A DNA stretch of 64,000 nucleotides from Sapria himalayana (GCA_029783825.1 JAREIK010010163.1:1-64000), one strand, 5' to 3'; numbered from the stretch's first letter, positions 26,100 through 42,110 are shown. Notes: generated by a model not told the origin, from the letters alone. Translations and numbers: made by a program.

Positions 26100-27772
26100 C
26101 ATGGAAACTATAAATAAAAAAATGAATGTAAATATATAAAAAAGAGACAAATATATAAAAGTAAACTAAAATTATAAAAATTTAAAAATATAAATAAAAA
26201 AAGAAATAGATTTTTATTTAACCATAAATGATATTATTTCATAAATAAAAAAAATAATTTATTGTAATAAAGTATTTCATATATATATATATTATAATTT
26301 TTTATGAATTCGATTTATTTTTTATGAATATAATAAGAAATAATTATATAGGTATTAAATTTCATATTATTTGATATAAAAGTATAATTTATAAAATTCT
26401 AAAAATTACTTAAAGTGAGAAGTTTAATAAAATAAGTTATATTTATTATTTTAATGAAAGTGAAATATTAAAGTTAATAGAAAAAATCTTATTCAATTGC
26501 TTAATTCTTAGAAAGTTTAGTAGGGACAAAATATACAATTTAAATTCAAATCAACTTAAGCCTTAAGGTCAGTTTGGTAGTGCTTTTCAAAAGTATTTAT
26601 AGGGATAAAAATTAAGTGTTTTTAGGACAAAGACAAAAATTTCATCCGAAATATTTTAAATAACTCTTTTAAAATCCTAAAAAAATAATTGAAGTTTTCT
26701 TTTAATAACCACACTGACATATTTATTTTTTAAATCTTCAAAATTTTTTTGATGTAATTAAAACATCTATGTATTTATCTTTAAATATCAATTTATTATT
26801 TTTAAATTTTATAAAATATTTGAATTTTTTTTATAATTCATAAATTTAAAATCTTCTAGTAAATATTTTTTAAAAATTCCTATAATCATAAAAATATTTT
26901 TTTTAAAAAAATATAAATATTTACTTGTTTATTCATTAATTCAGATATTTTTATAATTTTATTTATTTAATCATACAATTAAATATTTTAGTTTTATATT
27001 AGTAGTAATTTTTATGTATATTTATTTATTAATTAAAATATCTTAAAAAATGATTATAATTATATAATTAATTATTTAATGTTTTTTAAATACAACTATT
27101 TAAATATCATAATTAAATTTTTTGAAAAAATATTTAGTATAATTTTTTAAAAATTTTATAATCATAAAAATAGTTTTTTAGCCTAATTAATATAAATTAT
27201 TTATTTATAATATCCTATTTTTATTATTATATAAGAAAAATGTGACCCTCAAGGATTGCTCATCCATAAACTATGACATACCTCTAATATATGAAATTAC
27301 ATAAAATATTAAAAAAAATTAATATAAAAAAAATTAATTCATTAAAGATTTGCGATGAAAATTATCCTAAGCCAAAATAGCAAGAAAAAAATTCATATCT
27401 AAATACATATATTTTGTGAAAATTATCATTTAAGGAATAATTGCTAGTAAATAAATATAAAATCCTTATGAAAAATTTCAGAATATTATTTAGCAAGGGA
27501 TTTATCTTTAATTAATTAGCAAGGGAAAATCCAAATTTAAAGTTATTGCTAAAATGCTCACCATTCATTGTGTGAAAATTTATGATAATATTCGCTAGGA
27601 ACAATTTCTAATCAAATATTTCAAAATCTAATCCATCACAAATCCATTGATAATTAATAATTCAGTGTAAAATCAAACATCTCTTAATATTCCCTAGTTA
27701 ATGCCTAGATAATTAACTTCGGATTATTTTCCTAGCTAAATTTCATAGCTAAACAAATATTTTTTTATAGTG
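26100..27772 (-). mobile_element. CACTA element end (copy 3, diverged)
   Basis: On the minus strand the end reads CACTATAAAAAAATATT from 27772, then GTTTAGCTATGAAATTTAGC, with degenerate subterminal motifs (agctaggg, gcaagggaaa) to about 27340. Inward sequence is collinear with copy 1: 26385-26560 matches 21975-22130 (attacttaaagtgagaag, gttatatttattatt), and 27230-27290 matches 22540-22600 (aaggatcactcat against aaggattgctcat). It is an older member of the same family. The left limit is not visible. The terminus abuts the GATA satellite with no spacer. Confidence 0.75.
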
Positions 27773-28322
27773 AAATAGACATATAGATAGATAGATAAAT
27801 AGAAAGAAATATAGATAGATAGAAAGAAAAATAGATAGACAAATAGATAGATAGATAAACAAATACATAGATATATAGATAAATAGATAGATAGACAGTA
27901 TAGATAGATAGATAGATAGATATATATATATATATAGACAGATAGATAGATAGATAGACAAACAAATAGATAGAAAGATATAGATAGATAGATAGATACA
28001 TAGATAGATAGAAAAATGATAAATAGATAAATTGATAGATAGATAAACACATAGATAGATAGATCGATAAATAGATAAACAGATAGATAAACAAAAAGTT
28101 AGACAAAAAGATAGAAAGATACATAGACATATACATAGATAAATGGATTTATAGATAGATAGATAAATAAACAAATAAATAAATAGATAAATAGACAGAT
28201 AGATAGATAGACAGATAGATAGATAACAGACAGATAGATATACAGATAGATAAATATATAGATAAATAGATTTATAGATAGAAAGATGTATAGAAGATAG
28301 TTTGACAAATAGATAGACAAAT

Positions 28323-28377
<55 letters not shown>

Positions 28378-28636
28378 GAGAGATAGATAACAAACAAATA
28401 GATATACAGATAGATACATAGATAGATAAATAGATTGATAGATAGAAATATAGATAGAAGATAGTTAGACAGATAGATTGATAGATTGATAGATATATAT
28501 ATATATATATATATATAGATATATTGATAGAGAGACATAAAGATAGACATATATATAGATAGATAGATAGATAGATACATCGATAGATAGACACACAAAC
28601 ATATAAACAAATATACAAATAAATAGATAGGAAAAC
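27773..28636. repeat. GATA tetranucleotide satellite, first segment
   Basis: Runs of GATA with GACA, AATA and GATT variants on the plus strand, the reverse orientation to 1-6955. It starts directly at the CACTA terminus. It includes a TA run at about 28325-28372. The long minus-strand frames (the longest 309 codons) are repeat artefacts. Confidence 0.95.
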
Positions 28637-28960
28637 TATGCAGAAAAATGTTTGTTGTGCAGGCTTTGGAGCCGTCAATTGACTTATAGAAGGAGGTTCA
28701 TGAAGGGAAAGTTAACATTAAGGAAGTGGGCATATTACCAAGTTACAAGTTCAGAATGGAAGTTAAAAATAGCTCAGGATCTTTAAACAAATAAGCTCAA
28801 AGCGAGCACACGTACTCATATTAAAATTAGGCTTGGTTCTTTGTCTCTTTTTTTCATTAGAGTGTATGGGTGTAAGAGGGATAAGGGTAGATTTTAGTTT
28901 GTAAAAAGGGTATTCCTCCGCCAAAAGAGAAAATTAAAATTAATAAACAACTTTTAAAAA
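28637..28960 (+). mobile_element. 324 bp retrocopy in the GATA satellite with 16 bp target duplication
   Basis: Non-repetitive DNA flanked by perfect direct repeats AAATAGATAGGAAAAC at 28621-28636 and 28961-28976. The 3' end is A-rich (cttttaaaaa), giving the sense orientation. The homologous satellite unit at 31220-31235 has the target once (one mismatch), so this is a clean filled/empty pair. One frame reads FVVQALEPSID, stop, KEVHEGKVNIKEVGILPSYK, then FRMEVKNSSGSLNK and TAA near 28790, followed by a 170 bp trailer-like region. It looks like a 5'-truncated mRNA 3' end or a SINE. I could not name the source gene. Confidence 0.85.
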
Positions 28961-30176
28961 AAATAGATAGGAAAACAAAAAAACAATAGATAAACAAACA
29001 ATAGGGAAGGCATACGGTCAATCAGGTAGGCAGACAAACAGATTGACACATGGATAAAGATATAGACAAATAAATAGGTAGACAGATATATAGACAAATA
29101 CATAGATAGATATATAGATAGTTATATAGATAAATTCATACATAGATTGTTATATCGATAGTTAGATAGGTTGATTCACAAATTGAAAGATAGAAAGATA
29201 GTTAGTTGACAAATAGATACACAAATAGATAGATAAATAAAGACATAGATAGATAGATAGATATATAGTTAGATATATAAACATATAGATAGATAGATAT
29301 ATACATAGATAGATAGATAGTTGGATAAATTGATAGATAGATAGCTAGATAGATAGATAGATTGATAGATAGAATGATAGATTGTTTTATATATAGTTTG
29401 ATAGGTATTTTCATAGAAAGATTGAAGGATATACAAACATATAGATATACAAATAGATAGACAAATATATTAATAGATAGAAAGATTGATAGACAAATTG
29501 ATAAATAGATAGATAGATTGATTAATTGATAGAAAAGACACTCAGGTAGCTAGACAATTAGGTAGGCAGGCAGACAAACAAATAGATAGAAAAACAGATA
29601 GACAAGTTGACATATAAATAGAAATATAGATGGATAGAAAGATAAATAGATAGATAGTTTGATAGATAGATTACCATACAAATTAATAGACTAATAGATT
29701 TATAAATTAATACATAGATTGATAGATTGATTGTTTGATAAATCGATAGAAATACAGACAAAAAGATAGATAGATACATTATAAGATTGATAAATATACA
29801 ATAGATAGAGATATAGAGAGAGAGAGAGAGATAGATATATAGACATATAGATAGAGAGATGAGAGAAAGATAGACAAATAGATACATAGATAGTTATATA
29901 GATACATAGGCTGATAGACATATAGATAGATAGATATATTGAAAGATCGATTGATAGATAGATTGTAAACATATTAATAGCAAATTGATAGATCGATAGA
30001 TAGACCAATTGATACACTGATAAATAGATAGATTGTTAAAAAGATTGCTAAACAAATTGATAGATAAATAGATAGATTAATTTGATAGAATGATAGATAG
30101 ATATATAGATAGATAGAAATATAGATAGATAGATTGATCGATAAATTATTAGACAAATAGATAGATAGACAGATAC

Positions 30177-30234
<58 letters not shown>

Positions 30235-31085
30235 ACAAATAGATAGATAGATAGACACACAAACAAATATTTAGATAGATAGATAGATAAAGAAATTGAT
30301 AGAAAGATAGATAGATAGTTAGATAGAAAGATAGATATATATATATATATATAATTAGATAGATAGAGATATATAGATAGAAAGACATATATTTATAAAT
30401 TGATAGATAGACAAATATAAGCATAAGAATATATACAAATAGACAAACAAATAGATAGATAGATATTTGACTGACACACAGATAGACAGATAGACAGGAA
30501 AATAGTCATGAAGACAGGTAGATAAATAGATAGACATATATGTAGACACACATAAAAACAAACATATAGACAGATAGATATATATATATATATATATATT
30601 GATAGATGGAATGATAGAAAAATAGATAGATAGATAGATAGACTGATAGATAGACTAGGAGATATATAGATAGATTGATAGATAGATAGATAGATAGATA
30701 TATATATATATATATGGATAGATAATTAGACAGATAGATAGAAAGATATATAGATAGATAGATAGATAGATACATAAAAGATAGAAAAATGGATAGATAG
30801 ATAACTTGATAGATGGATAAACACATAGATAGATAGATCGATAGATAGATAATCAAATAGATAGACAAAAAGATAGACAGATACATAGACAAATATATAG
30901 ATAGATAGATATATAGAGAGATAAATAGATAAACAAATAAATAAATATATAGATATACAGACAGATAGATAGACAGATAGTTAGATAACAGACAGATAGA
31001 TATACAGATAGATAGATAGATAAATTGATAGATAGAAAGATTGAGAGAAGTAGATAGACAAATAGATATACAAATAGATAGATAG

Positions 31086-31116
<31 letters not shown>

Positions 31117-33137
31117 TAGATAGATATATTGATAGATAGATGTATAGATAGACAAATATAGACAGATAGATAGACACATCAATAGATAGACACACATACA
31201 TATAAACAAATAGACAAATAAATAGATCGGAAAACAAACAAAGAGAGAAAATATAAACAAACAATCAGGGAGGCATATGGTCAATCAGGTAGGCAGACAA
31301 ACAGATTGACACATAGATAAAGAGATAGACAACTAAATAGTTAGACATATAGATAGACAAATACATAGATAGATATATAGATAAATTCATACATAGATTG
31401 ATATATCAATAGTTAGACAGATTGATACACAAATTGAAAGATAGAAAGATAGTTAGATAGACAAATAGATAGACAAATAGAGATAAATACATACATAGAT
31501 AGATACATAAATAGATATATATATATATATATATATAGTCAGATAGATAAAGAGATAGATAGATAGACAGACATATATAAGATACATAGATTTACAGTTA
31601 GACAGATAGAGATAGATAGATAGATAAATAGATAGATAAATAGATAGATTGATAGACAGAATGATAGATTGATTGATATATAGATTGATAGGTATTTTCA
31701 TAGAGAGATTGAATGATTAACAAACATATAGATATACAACAGATAGAAAAATAGAGCAATACATAGAAAGATTGATAAACACATAAATAGATAGATAAAT
31801 AGATTAATTGATTTATAGATAGAAAGAGAGATAGACACTCATGAGGTAGACAATTAGGCAGGCAGGCAAACAAACAAATAGACAGACAAACTGATAGAAA
31901 AATTAGCACATAAATAGAAATATAGATGGATAGAAAGACAAATAGATCGATATTTTGATAGATAGATTAATAGACTGTTAGATATAAAAATTTATAGACA
32001 GATAGATAGATAGATAGGTAGATAGATAGATAGATTATTAGACTGATAAATATGCAATAGATAAAAATATTGAGAGATAGATAGATATATAGATCGATAA
32101 ACATATAGATAGATAGAGAGATGAGAGAAAGATAGACAAATAGATACATAGATAGATATATAGATACATAGGCAGATAGTTAGATAGATAGATAGATAGA
32201 TAAACAATTAGAAAGATAGGTTGATAGATCAATAGAAAGATAGATTGATAGACATATTATAGACAGATTGATAGACAAATTGATAGACTAATAGATAGAC
32301 CAATTGATAGACTGATTGATTGATTGATTGAAAGAAAGATTGATAAACAAATTAATAAAAAGATGGATAGATAGAGAGATAGATAGATAGATATATATTT
32401 ATAGATATATATATATATATAATTTGATAGATAGAGATATATAGAAAGATAGACATATATATTGATAGATTGATAGATAGACAGATATAAGCACATGCAT
32501 ATATATAAATAGACAAACAAATAGATCGATAGACATTTTGACTGACACATAGATAGACAGATTCACAAATAGGTAGATAAATAGTCATGAAGACAGGTAG
32601 ACAAATAGATAGACATATATATAGACACATAGACAAACAAACATTTAGATAGATATATATATATATACAGATTGATAGATGGAATGATTGATAGATAGAA
32701 AAATATATATACAAATAGATAGGTAGTTATATACATAGATAGATTGAGAGAGAGACAAATAGATATATAAATAAATAAAAAGAGAGATATTAAGATAAAA
32801 AGAAACAAAGAAAGAAAGAGAGAGAGAGATATATATATATTGACTGATAGATAGATAAATCCATAGATAGATAGATAGTCAGATAGATTTACATGTAGAT
32901 AGATAGATAGATAGATAAAAAGATATACAAACAAACAAATAGACAAACAAATAGAAAGATAGATTGATAGACAAACAAATAGACATACAGATAGATAGAA
33001 AGATAGAAAGACATATTAGATTGAAGGATTGATAAACATATAGATAGACAAATAGATATACACATATATAAACAAATAGATAGTTAGATAAATAAATAGA
33101 TAGGTAAAGAGATAGATAGACAAACAGATAGATAGAT

Positions 33138-33353
33138 ATTATAATTGACAAAAAGATAGATAGTTAGATAGATAGACAGATAGATAGACATATAAATAAA
33201 TAAATATGTAAATAGATAGACAGACAGACATACAGATAGATAGATATTATAATTGACAAAAAGATAGATAGTTAGATAGATAGATAGATAGACAAATAAA
33301 TAAATAAATATGTAAATAGATAGACAGACAGACATACAGACACATAGATAGAT
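33138..33353. repeat. 108 bp tandem duplication in the GATA array
   Basis: The landmark attataattgacaaaaagat begins at 33138 and 33246. The following gttagatagatag, aaatatgtaaatag and acagacagacatacag also repeat at the same offset. A recent local amplification. Confidence 0.85.
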
Positions 33354-36300
33354 ATATAGATAGATAGATATTATGATAAACAACAAAATAGATAGATATA
33401 TAGACAAACAGACAGATAGATAGATAAATATACAGATAGATAAATACATAGATAGATTTATAGAATCAAAGATAGATAGATAGATAAATAGAAAGTCAGA
33501 TAGATAAATAGATAGATAGACATATAGCAAGATAGTTAGTTAATTAGATAGATAAATAGATAGATATATAGACAGATAGAATGATCAAATGATAATAGAT
33601 TAATATATGGATTTATAGACAAAGTGATTGATAGATTGATAGACAGACACATAAACAGATAGATAGATATACAAATAGACAGACAAACAGATAGATATAT
33701 AGAAAAATAGGCAAATAGAGACAAAGACAAATAGACAAATAGATGGATAGACATTAAAGCAGGTAGATAATAAAGTAGGCAGGCATACAAACAAATTGAT
33801 AGACAAATACACCCACAAGTTGAATGATAGATAGATATATAGATAGACAGATAGATAAATAGTTTGTATGATAGATGAATCGATAGATAGATAGACAAAT
33901 AGAAATAAAGATAGATAGATTAATTGATAGATTGATTGATATATAGATTGATAGATAGATTTATAAATAAATTAGTTTTAAAATATATAGATAGATTGAT
34001 AGACATATTGATAGATAGATTGAGTGATAGATTGATTGATAGGTTCAAAGACAGATTGATAGACAAAAAGATAGATAATTTGATAGATAGATAGATAGAC
34101 ATATAGATATATAGATAGATATTAAAATTATTAGAAGGGTAGACAAATATATAGATATATAGATAGATAGAAAAACAAACAAATAGATAGATAGACAGAC
34201 AAATAGATTAACAAATAGACATATAGATAGATAGCCAAGTAGGCTGATAGTCAGTCATGCAGGTATACAAAATTGACAGACTGATATATAGATATACAGA
34301 TAAAAATATAGGCAAACAAATTGATAGACAAATAGATACACAAATATATAGAGAGTTTGATAGATAGATTATAAGACACATTGATAGACTGATGGATAGA
34401 TAGATTGAAAAACAAATTGATAAAATATAATGATGAATAAATTGATAGACGCATAAATAGATATAGATAGATAGATAGATAGTTAGATAGATAGATAAAT
34501 AGATAGATTGATAGATAGTGAGATTGATACATAGATAGTCATATAGATAAATAGAAAAATATAGAGAAACATAAACAAGTATATAGATAGTTAGTTAGAT
34601 AGATAGATAAGTAGATAAATAGACAAATTAATATATAAAATTATTGATAGATTGATAAACATATTGATAGAAAGATTGGTTGATAGATTGATAAACAGAT
34701 CGATAACTGTACATATAGACAAACATAAAGATATACAAATAGATAGATAGACAGAAAGAGAGATAGACACATTGATAGATAGGTAGACAAATAGAGATAT
34801 AGATACTAAAGCAGGCAGATAGTCAGGTAGGTAAGAATATAGACAAATATACATACTAACTGATAGACAAATAGACACATTGATAGGTTGACAAATAGAT
34901 ATATAGACAGATAGAAAGATAGTTTGATATACAAATTAATACAATGATTAATAGACTGATTGATATAAAATTGATAGATAAATAGATAGACAAATAGATT
35001 GATAGATAGATAGTCAGATAGATAAATAAATTGAAACATAGACAAATAGATATATAGATAGATAGAATGAAAGACATATAGATAGATAGTTATATAGATA
35101 GATAGATAGTTATATAGAAAAAAAGATAGACAAATAAATAGACAGATTGATTGATAGATTGATTGATAGAATGATTGATTGATTGATTGATTGATTGATA
35201 GATAGATTGATAGATAGGTAGGCATGCATTCAGGCATGCAGGTAGATAAACAAATGGATAGACAAACAAATAGATAAATTAAGACACATAAAGGAAGACA
35301 GACAAATAGATAGATAAATATATAGATAGTTTGATATACAGATTAATACACAGATTAAAAGACTAATAAATAGACTTCTAGATATATAGATAGATAAATA
35401 CACAAATAGATTGACAGATAGATAGTCATATATATAAATAGATAGAAAGATAGACAAATAGATAGATATTTAGATTGAAAGATAGATCGATAAATTCATA
35501 GATAAAATGATTTATAGATAGATAGATAGGAAAATTAATGGAAAGATTAATCGACAGATCGATACATAAATAGATAGAATATTAGATATGTAGTTAGATA
35601 GAGAGATACATAGACAAATAGATAGACAACAAGATAGATATATTATTAGAAATATAGATAGATAGATTGATTGACAAATAGATTTATAGATAGATAGGCA
35701 AATAAATAGACAAATAGATAGATAGATAGTAGATAGATATACAAATAGATAGATAGACAGATAGTTAGTTAGATAGTTAGACAGATAGATTGTCAGAAAG
35801 ATATAAAAATAGATAGAAAGATGGATAGATATACAGATAGATTGAAAAATAGAAAAAATGATTGATTGATTGATTTATTGATTGATTTATTGATTGATAG
35901 GTATATAGATAGTTAGATAGATAGATAGATAGATAGATTGAAAGTATATAGATAGACATTTAGATAGAAAGACAAACAAATAGGTAGATAGATAGATAGA
36001 TAAATAGATAGATAGTTAAGTAGATAGATAGTAGATAGACGGATAGACAGACAGACAGACAAATAGAAAAATTGATAGGTAGATAGATAGATTGACATAT
36101 TGATAGACAAATAAATTGGTAGGCATGCAGATAGTTAATTAGTCAATTAGTCAGGCAGGCAGACATTCATGTAGGTTGGTAGATAGACATACAAATAAAG
36201 AAATAGATAAATAGTCAAACATACAAACAAATAGATAGACAGTAGAAAAGAAAATATATAGATAGTTTGATAGATAAATTATTTGAAAGATTGATAGAGA

Positions 36301-38709
36301 GATAGATAGATTGACATAAAGATAGATATATTGATAGACAAATAGATAGATAGACAGAGAGATAGATATATAGATAGACAAATATCTAGATAGATTGATA
36401 GATAGAATGATAGATTGATTGATGTATAGATTGATCGATAGTCTAGTCAATAGATTGATATACTAATTTATAGATATAATAATAGATAGATAAATAAACA
36501 AAATGATAGACAAATAGATAGATAGATAGACAAACATATAGACAAATAGATAGGTAGATAGTTTGATTGATAGTTATATAGATATAAAGATTGATAGATA
36601 GACATATAGAGAAATACAGAGTTGATAGAATGATAGAAAGATAAAAAGATAAACAAATAGATCGATAGATATATAGATGTATAGATTGATATACAAATTG
36701 ATAGACAGATAGAGTGATAGATAAATAGATAAAATGATTAATTGAAAAATATATTCATAAATAGATTGAAAGAAAGACTGATAGATTAGATAGAAAAAAA
36801 GATAGATAGATAGAGAGATAGAAAGATAGATAGATAATAAGATATATAAATATATAGATTGATATACAGGTTGATAGATAGAGAGATATATAGATAGAAA
36901 GACAGATAGTAAATTAATAGAAACATAGATAGATAGATAGATAGATAGACTGATAAATAAAAAAATAATTTGATATATAGATAAACAAATTGATAGTAAT
37001 AAAGATAGATAGATATATATATAGAAATAGAATCATTGATTGATTGATAGATTCATATATAGATAGATACAAAGAAATATAAATAGATAGATAGATAGAT
37101 AAACACATAATTAGATAAATAGATAGAAAATTTGATAGATAGTTTGATAGACATATAGATTGATAGATTGATAGATAAACAATGTTAAATATATAGATAG
37201 ATAGATAGATAAAGATATAAAAAGATAGCTATATAGATAGGTAGATAGTTAGATAGATAGATAGAGATAGAGAAAGATAGATATATAGATATATAGATAG
37301 TTTGATAGATAGATTGATTGACAGACATATAGGTAGATAGATAGATAAATACATACATAAATAGATATATAGATTGATTATTAAATAGATACATAGATAT
37401 AGATTGATTGATATATAAATAGATAGATATGTAGGCATATAGATAGACATATAGATAGACAGATAAATAGATTGATAGATAGATAGATTAATAGACATAT
37501 TGATAGAAAGGCTGATTAATAGAAAGATATATAGACATATATATATAAATAGATAGATAGATATATATATATATATATATAGATAAAAAGATAGATTGAT
37601 AGTGATATAAATAAATAGATAGACAGATATATAGTTAGAATGTTTGATTGAAAGATATTCAGATAAATAGATTGATAGATATATTGATATATAGATAGAT
37701 AGTTAGTTAGTTAGTTAGACAGATAGTCAAATAAATAGACATATAGATTGAAAAATAGATAGTTAGATAGATAGTCAAAAAAATAGACATATAGATTGAA
37801 AAATAGATAGATAGATAGATAAATAGATAAATAAATATACAGATAGATAGATAGATAGACAGATAGATAGATATATAGATATAGATATATATATACTGAT
37901 AGATAGATAGATAGATATAAATATAGAGATATAGATAGATAGATATATTAATAGATTGATAGAAAAGTAGATAGAAAGATAGTTAGATAGATTGACAAAT
38001 AGATAGATATATAGATAGACAAATAGATAGAGATATAGATAGATAAATAGATATACAGATAGATAGATAAATAGATATACAGATAGATAGACGAATAGAT
38101 ATATAAATAGATAGATAGATAGAGATATAGATACATAAATATATTGATAGATGGATAGACGGATAAACATACATATAAACAGAGAGAAAGATTGGTAAAT
38201 ATATAGATTTATAGTTTTATAGATAAATAGGCATGCATATAGAGATAGATATATATATATAGACAGACTGATAGATTGAAAGATAAATAGATATGATGAT
38301 AGATAGATAGATAGATAGAATGATAGTTAGATAGATAGACAAATAGATAGACATATTGATAGACAAATAAATAGATAGATAGATAGGCAGCTAGATAAAT
38401 AGATCGATAAACAAATAAATAGACCTTTTGATAGATATATTGATACACAGATAGTTAGACAGAAAGATAGACTTATAAATACTTAATAGAAAGACAAATC
38501 AATAGACATATAAATAGATAGTTAAATAACCAAATTTATAGACAGATAGATTGGAAAATAAATAGAAAGATAGATATATAGATAGATAGATAGACATATA
38601 TCTAGATAAATTAATATATAGAATGATAGATAGATAGATAGATAGATTGATTGATAAACAGATTGATAGAATGATAGATAGAAAGATTGATAAATAGATT
38701 GAATGAATG

Positions 38710-38742
<33 letters not shown>

Positions 38743-40384
38743 ATGATAAAAGGATAGAAAGATAGATAGATAAATAGACAGATACATAGACAATGGATAG
38801 GTAGATAAATTGATAGATAGATATATAAATATATAAATAAATAGATAGATAGACAGATAGACAAATAGATAGTTAAATAGATAGGTAGATAGAAAGATAG
38901 AAATATATATAGATAAATTGATAAATAGATAGATGGATAGATTGATAGACAAATACAAGATAGACATATAGTTATAATGATTGTTGATAAATTGATTCAT
39001 AGAAAGATTGAAAGATAGATTGATAGACATATAGAAATAAAGATAGATTAACAGATAGATAGATAGATGCATGGATAGAAAGATACATAGATAGCAAGAT
39101 TGATTGATATACAAGTTGATAGAGAGATCTATAGATAGAATGACAGGTAGATAAATAAATAGACAGATAGATAGATAGATAGATAAACTGGTAGATAGAA
39201 AAATAAGTAGATAGATAAATAAACATATCGATGGATATATAGATAGAATGATTGATTGATGATAGATTCATAAATAGATTGATAGTCAGATTAATAGATA
39301 GATAGATACAAAGATATATAAACAGATAAAAAGATAAAAAGATAGACACATAATTAGACAAATAGAATGATAAATTGATAGACGGATAGATTGATAAATA
39401 GATAAATAGATAGGCAATGATAGATACATAAATAGATAGATAGACAAATAAATATATAGAAAGATAGATAGATAGAAAGATAGTTAGTTAGATAAATAGA
39501 GTAAAGACAGATCGATAGACTTATTGATAGATACACAGATTGATTAATTGATTAATTAATTGATACTTGGATATATATAGAGAGATTAAAAGATAGATAC
39601 ATAGATATAGATTAATAAATAAATAGATAGATAGATAGATAGACATGTAGATAGACTAATAGATAGATAGATAGATTGATAAGTAGATTGATAGACATAT
39701 TGATAGACAAGTTGATTAATAGATCTTTAGACAGATAGAAACCCAAATAAATAGATAGGTAGATTGGTAAATTGATAGACAAATAGATATACAGATAGAT
39801 ATATAGATAGATATATAGATAGATAGATAGATATACAAATAGATATATAGATATATAGACAGATTGATTAATAGATAGATATATAGATAAAGAGATAGAC
39901 ATATATATATATATATACATACATATTGATACATAAATAGATTCATAGATAGATAAATATCTAGATAATTAGATTTATAGATAGATAAATATATAGACAG
40001 ACAGACAGAAAGATAGATAGATTGATAGATATATAGATAGACATATATATAGACAAATAGATAATAAGATTGATAGTTAGAAAGAAAGAAAGATATTCAA
40101 AAAAATGATATATATATATATATAGACAAATTGATAGACATATAGATAGACAAATATATATAAAGATATATAGACATATAGATAGATATATAGACAGATA
40201 AATTGATCAATATATAGATAGACAAACTAACAGATAGCAAGACAGATAAATATATAGATAAATAGATAGACAGATAGAAAAATAGACAAATAAATAGACT
40301 AACAAATAGAAAAATAGATAGAAAGTTAGAAAGACATATAGTGAGTTAGTGAGTCAGACAGAAAGGAAAACAGTCAGGCAGGCA

Positions 40385-40540
40385 GCTTAATAGATAGACA
40401 AATAGACAGACTAACTTGAATGACTGACAAACTTATAGATAGACAAATAGTTAGGTAGGTTGTTTAATAGATAGACAAATAGATAGACTGACTGAATGAC
40501 TAACAAACTTATAGATAGACAAACAGATAGACACATAGCA
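40385..40540. repeat. ~77 bp tandem duplication in the GATA array
   Basis: Two copies of a block running ttaatagatagacaaatag, gaatgactgacaaact, tatagatagacaaa, starting near 40387 and 40464. Confidence 0.8.
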
Positions 40541-42033
40541 GATAGGCAGATATATAGATATTTTCATAGAGATATTAATAGATAGATTTTTAGATAGATT
40601 GATTGACATATTGCTAGATAGATTTTTAGACAATTAGATAGACTAATAATTAAACATATATATAGATAGATAGATAGATAGCAAATAAATAGATAGATAG
40701 ATGGAGAGAGAGAAATAGATAGATATAAGGATCGATAGATAGACAAATAGATATACACATTGATAACGAAATAGATAGATAGATAGAAAGATAAACAAAT
40801 AGCTACATACAATGATTGACAATATGATATAAAGATTGATAGATAAATTAATAGATAAATTAATAAAATATTTATAGAGATATTGATAGATGGATAGATA
40901 GATTGTTAGATAGATAGATAGTTAAATAGATAGACAATATTAGATAGATAGATAGATATATAGAAAAACATAGATAGACATAGTGATATATAGTTAAATA
41001 GATAGATAAATAGATTATTAGACAGATACATAAAGATTTAAAGATATATAGATAGACATATATATAGATAAATATGTTAATAGATAGATAGATTGATATA
41101 TTGATTGATAGATAGATATTAAAATAGATAGTTATACTTTTAAATAGATAGATAGATAGACAGATTGATAGACATATAGATAGATAGATAGACAAATAGA
41201 GATAAAAATAGATAAACAAATTGATAGATAGATATATAGAAAGAAAGAAAGATTGATTGATTGATTGACATATATATGATAGATTAGTAGACAAAAATAT
41301 TGACATATAGATAGATAGACAGATAGATAGATAAATAGATAGATAAATAGATTGATAGATATACAAATAGATAGATATATAGTTAGATATATAGATAGAT
41401 ATAATGATAGATTTATAGATTGATAGACAAATAGATATATACACAGTTAGTTAGATAGATAGATAGACAAATAGAATGATTAAATTTTTAGAAAGATACA
41501 TAGTCAAATTGATAGATAGAAAGATAGAGTGATAGATACAAAGATAGATAAACAAATATATAGCCACATACTTAGATATATAGAGACACAGATAGAAAGT
41601 TAGATAGATAGATTGATTAATAGACATGTTGATAAATAGATAGATACATAGATACATAAATAAATTGATAGATTTTTAAATATATAGGCAGATAGAGAGA
41701 AAGATGGATAGATAGATAGTAAGACAGATTGATAGATAAATAGTTTGATATACAAAAAAGTAAAAAGATAGATAAATTGAAAGATAAATTGAAAGATAGA
41801 TAGATAGATTAATAGTTAGATAGATAAATAGGCAATTAGATATACATATAGATATACATAAAGAGATATAGATATTTTTATATATTTAGAAAGATTGAAA
41901 GATAAACAGATAGATAGTATATTGATAGATAGACATAGATGCAGACAAATAAATAGGTAGATAGATAGGCAAAAAGATAGACAGATAGATAAAAGACAGA
42001 TTGACACACATAGATAAATAGATAGATAGATAG

Positions 42034-42037
<4 letters not shown>

Positions 42038-42107
<70 letters not shown>
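42038..42107. repeat. (TA)n run of ~70 bp
   Basis: The longest uninterrupted TA tract in the GATA array. It is self-complementary and so can form a cruciform. Others lie near 28325-28372, 30180-30229, 44590-44625 and 44988-45034. Confidence 0.95.
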
Positions 42108-42110
<3 letters not shown>

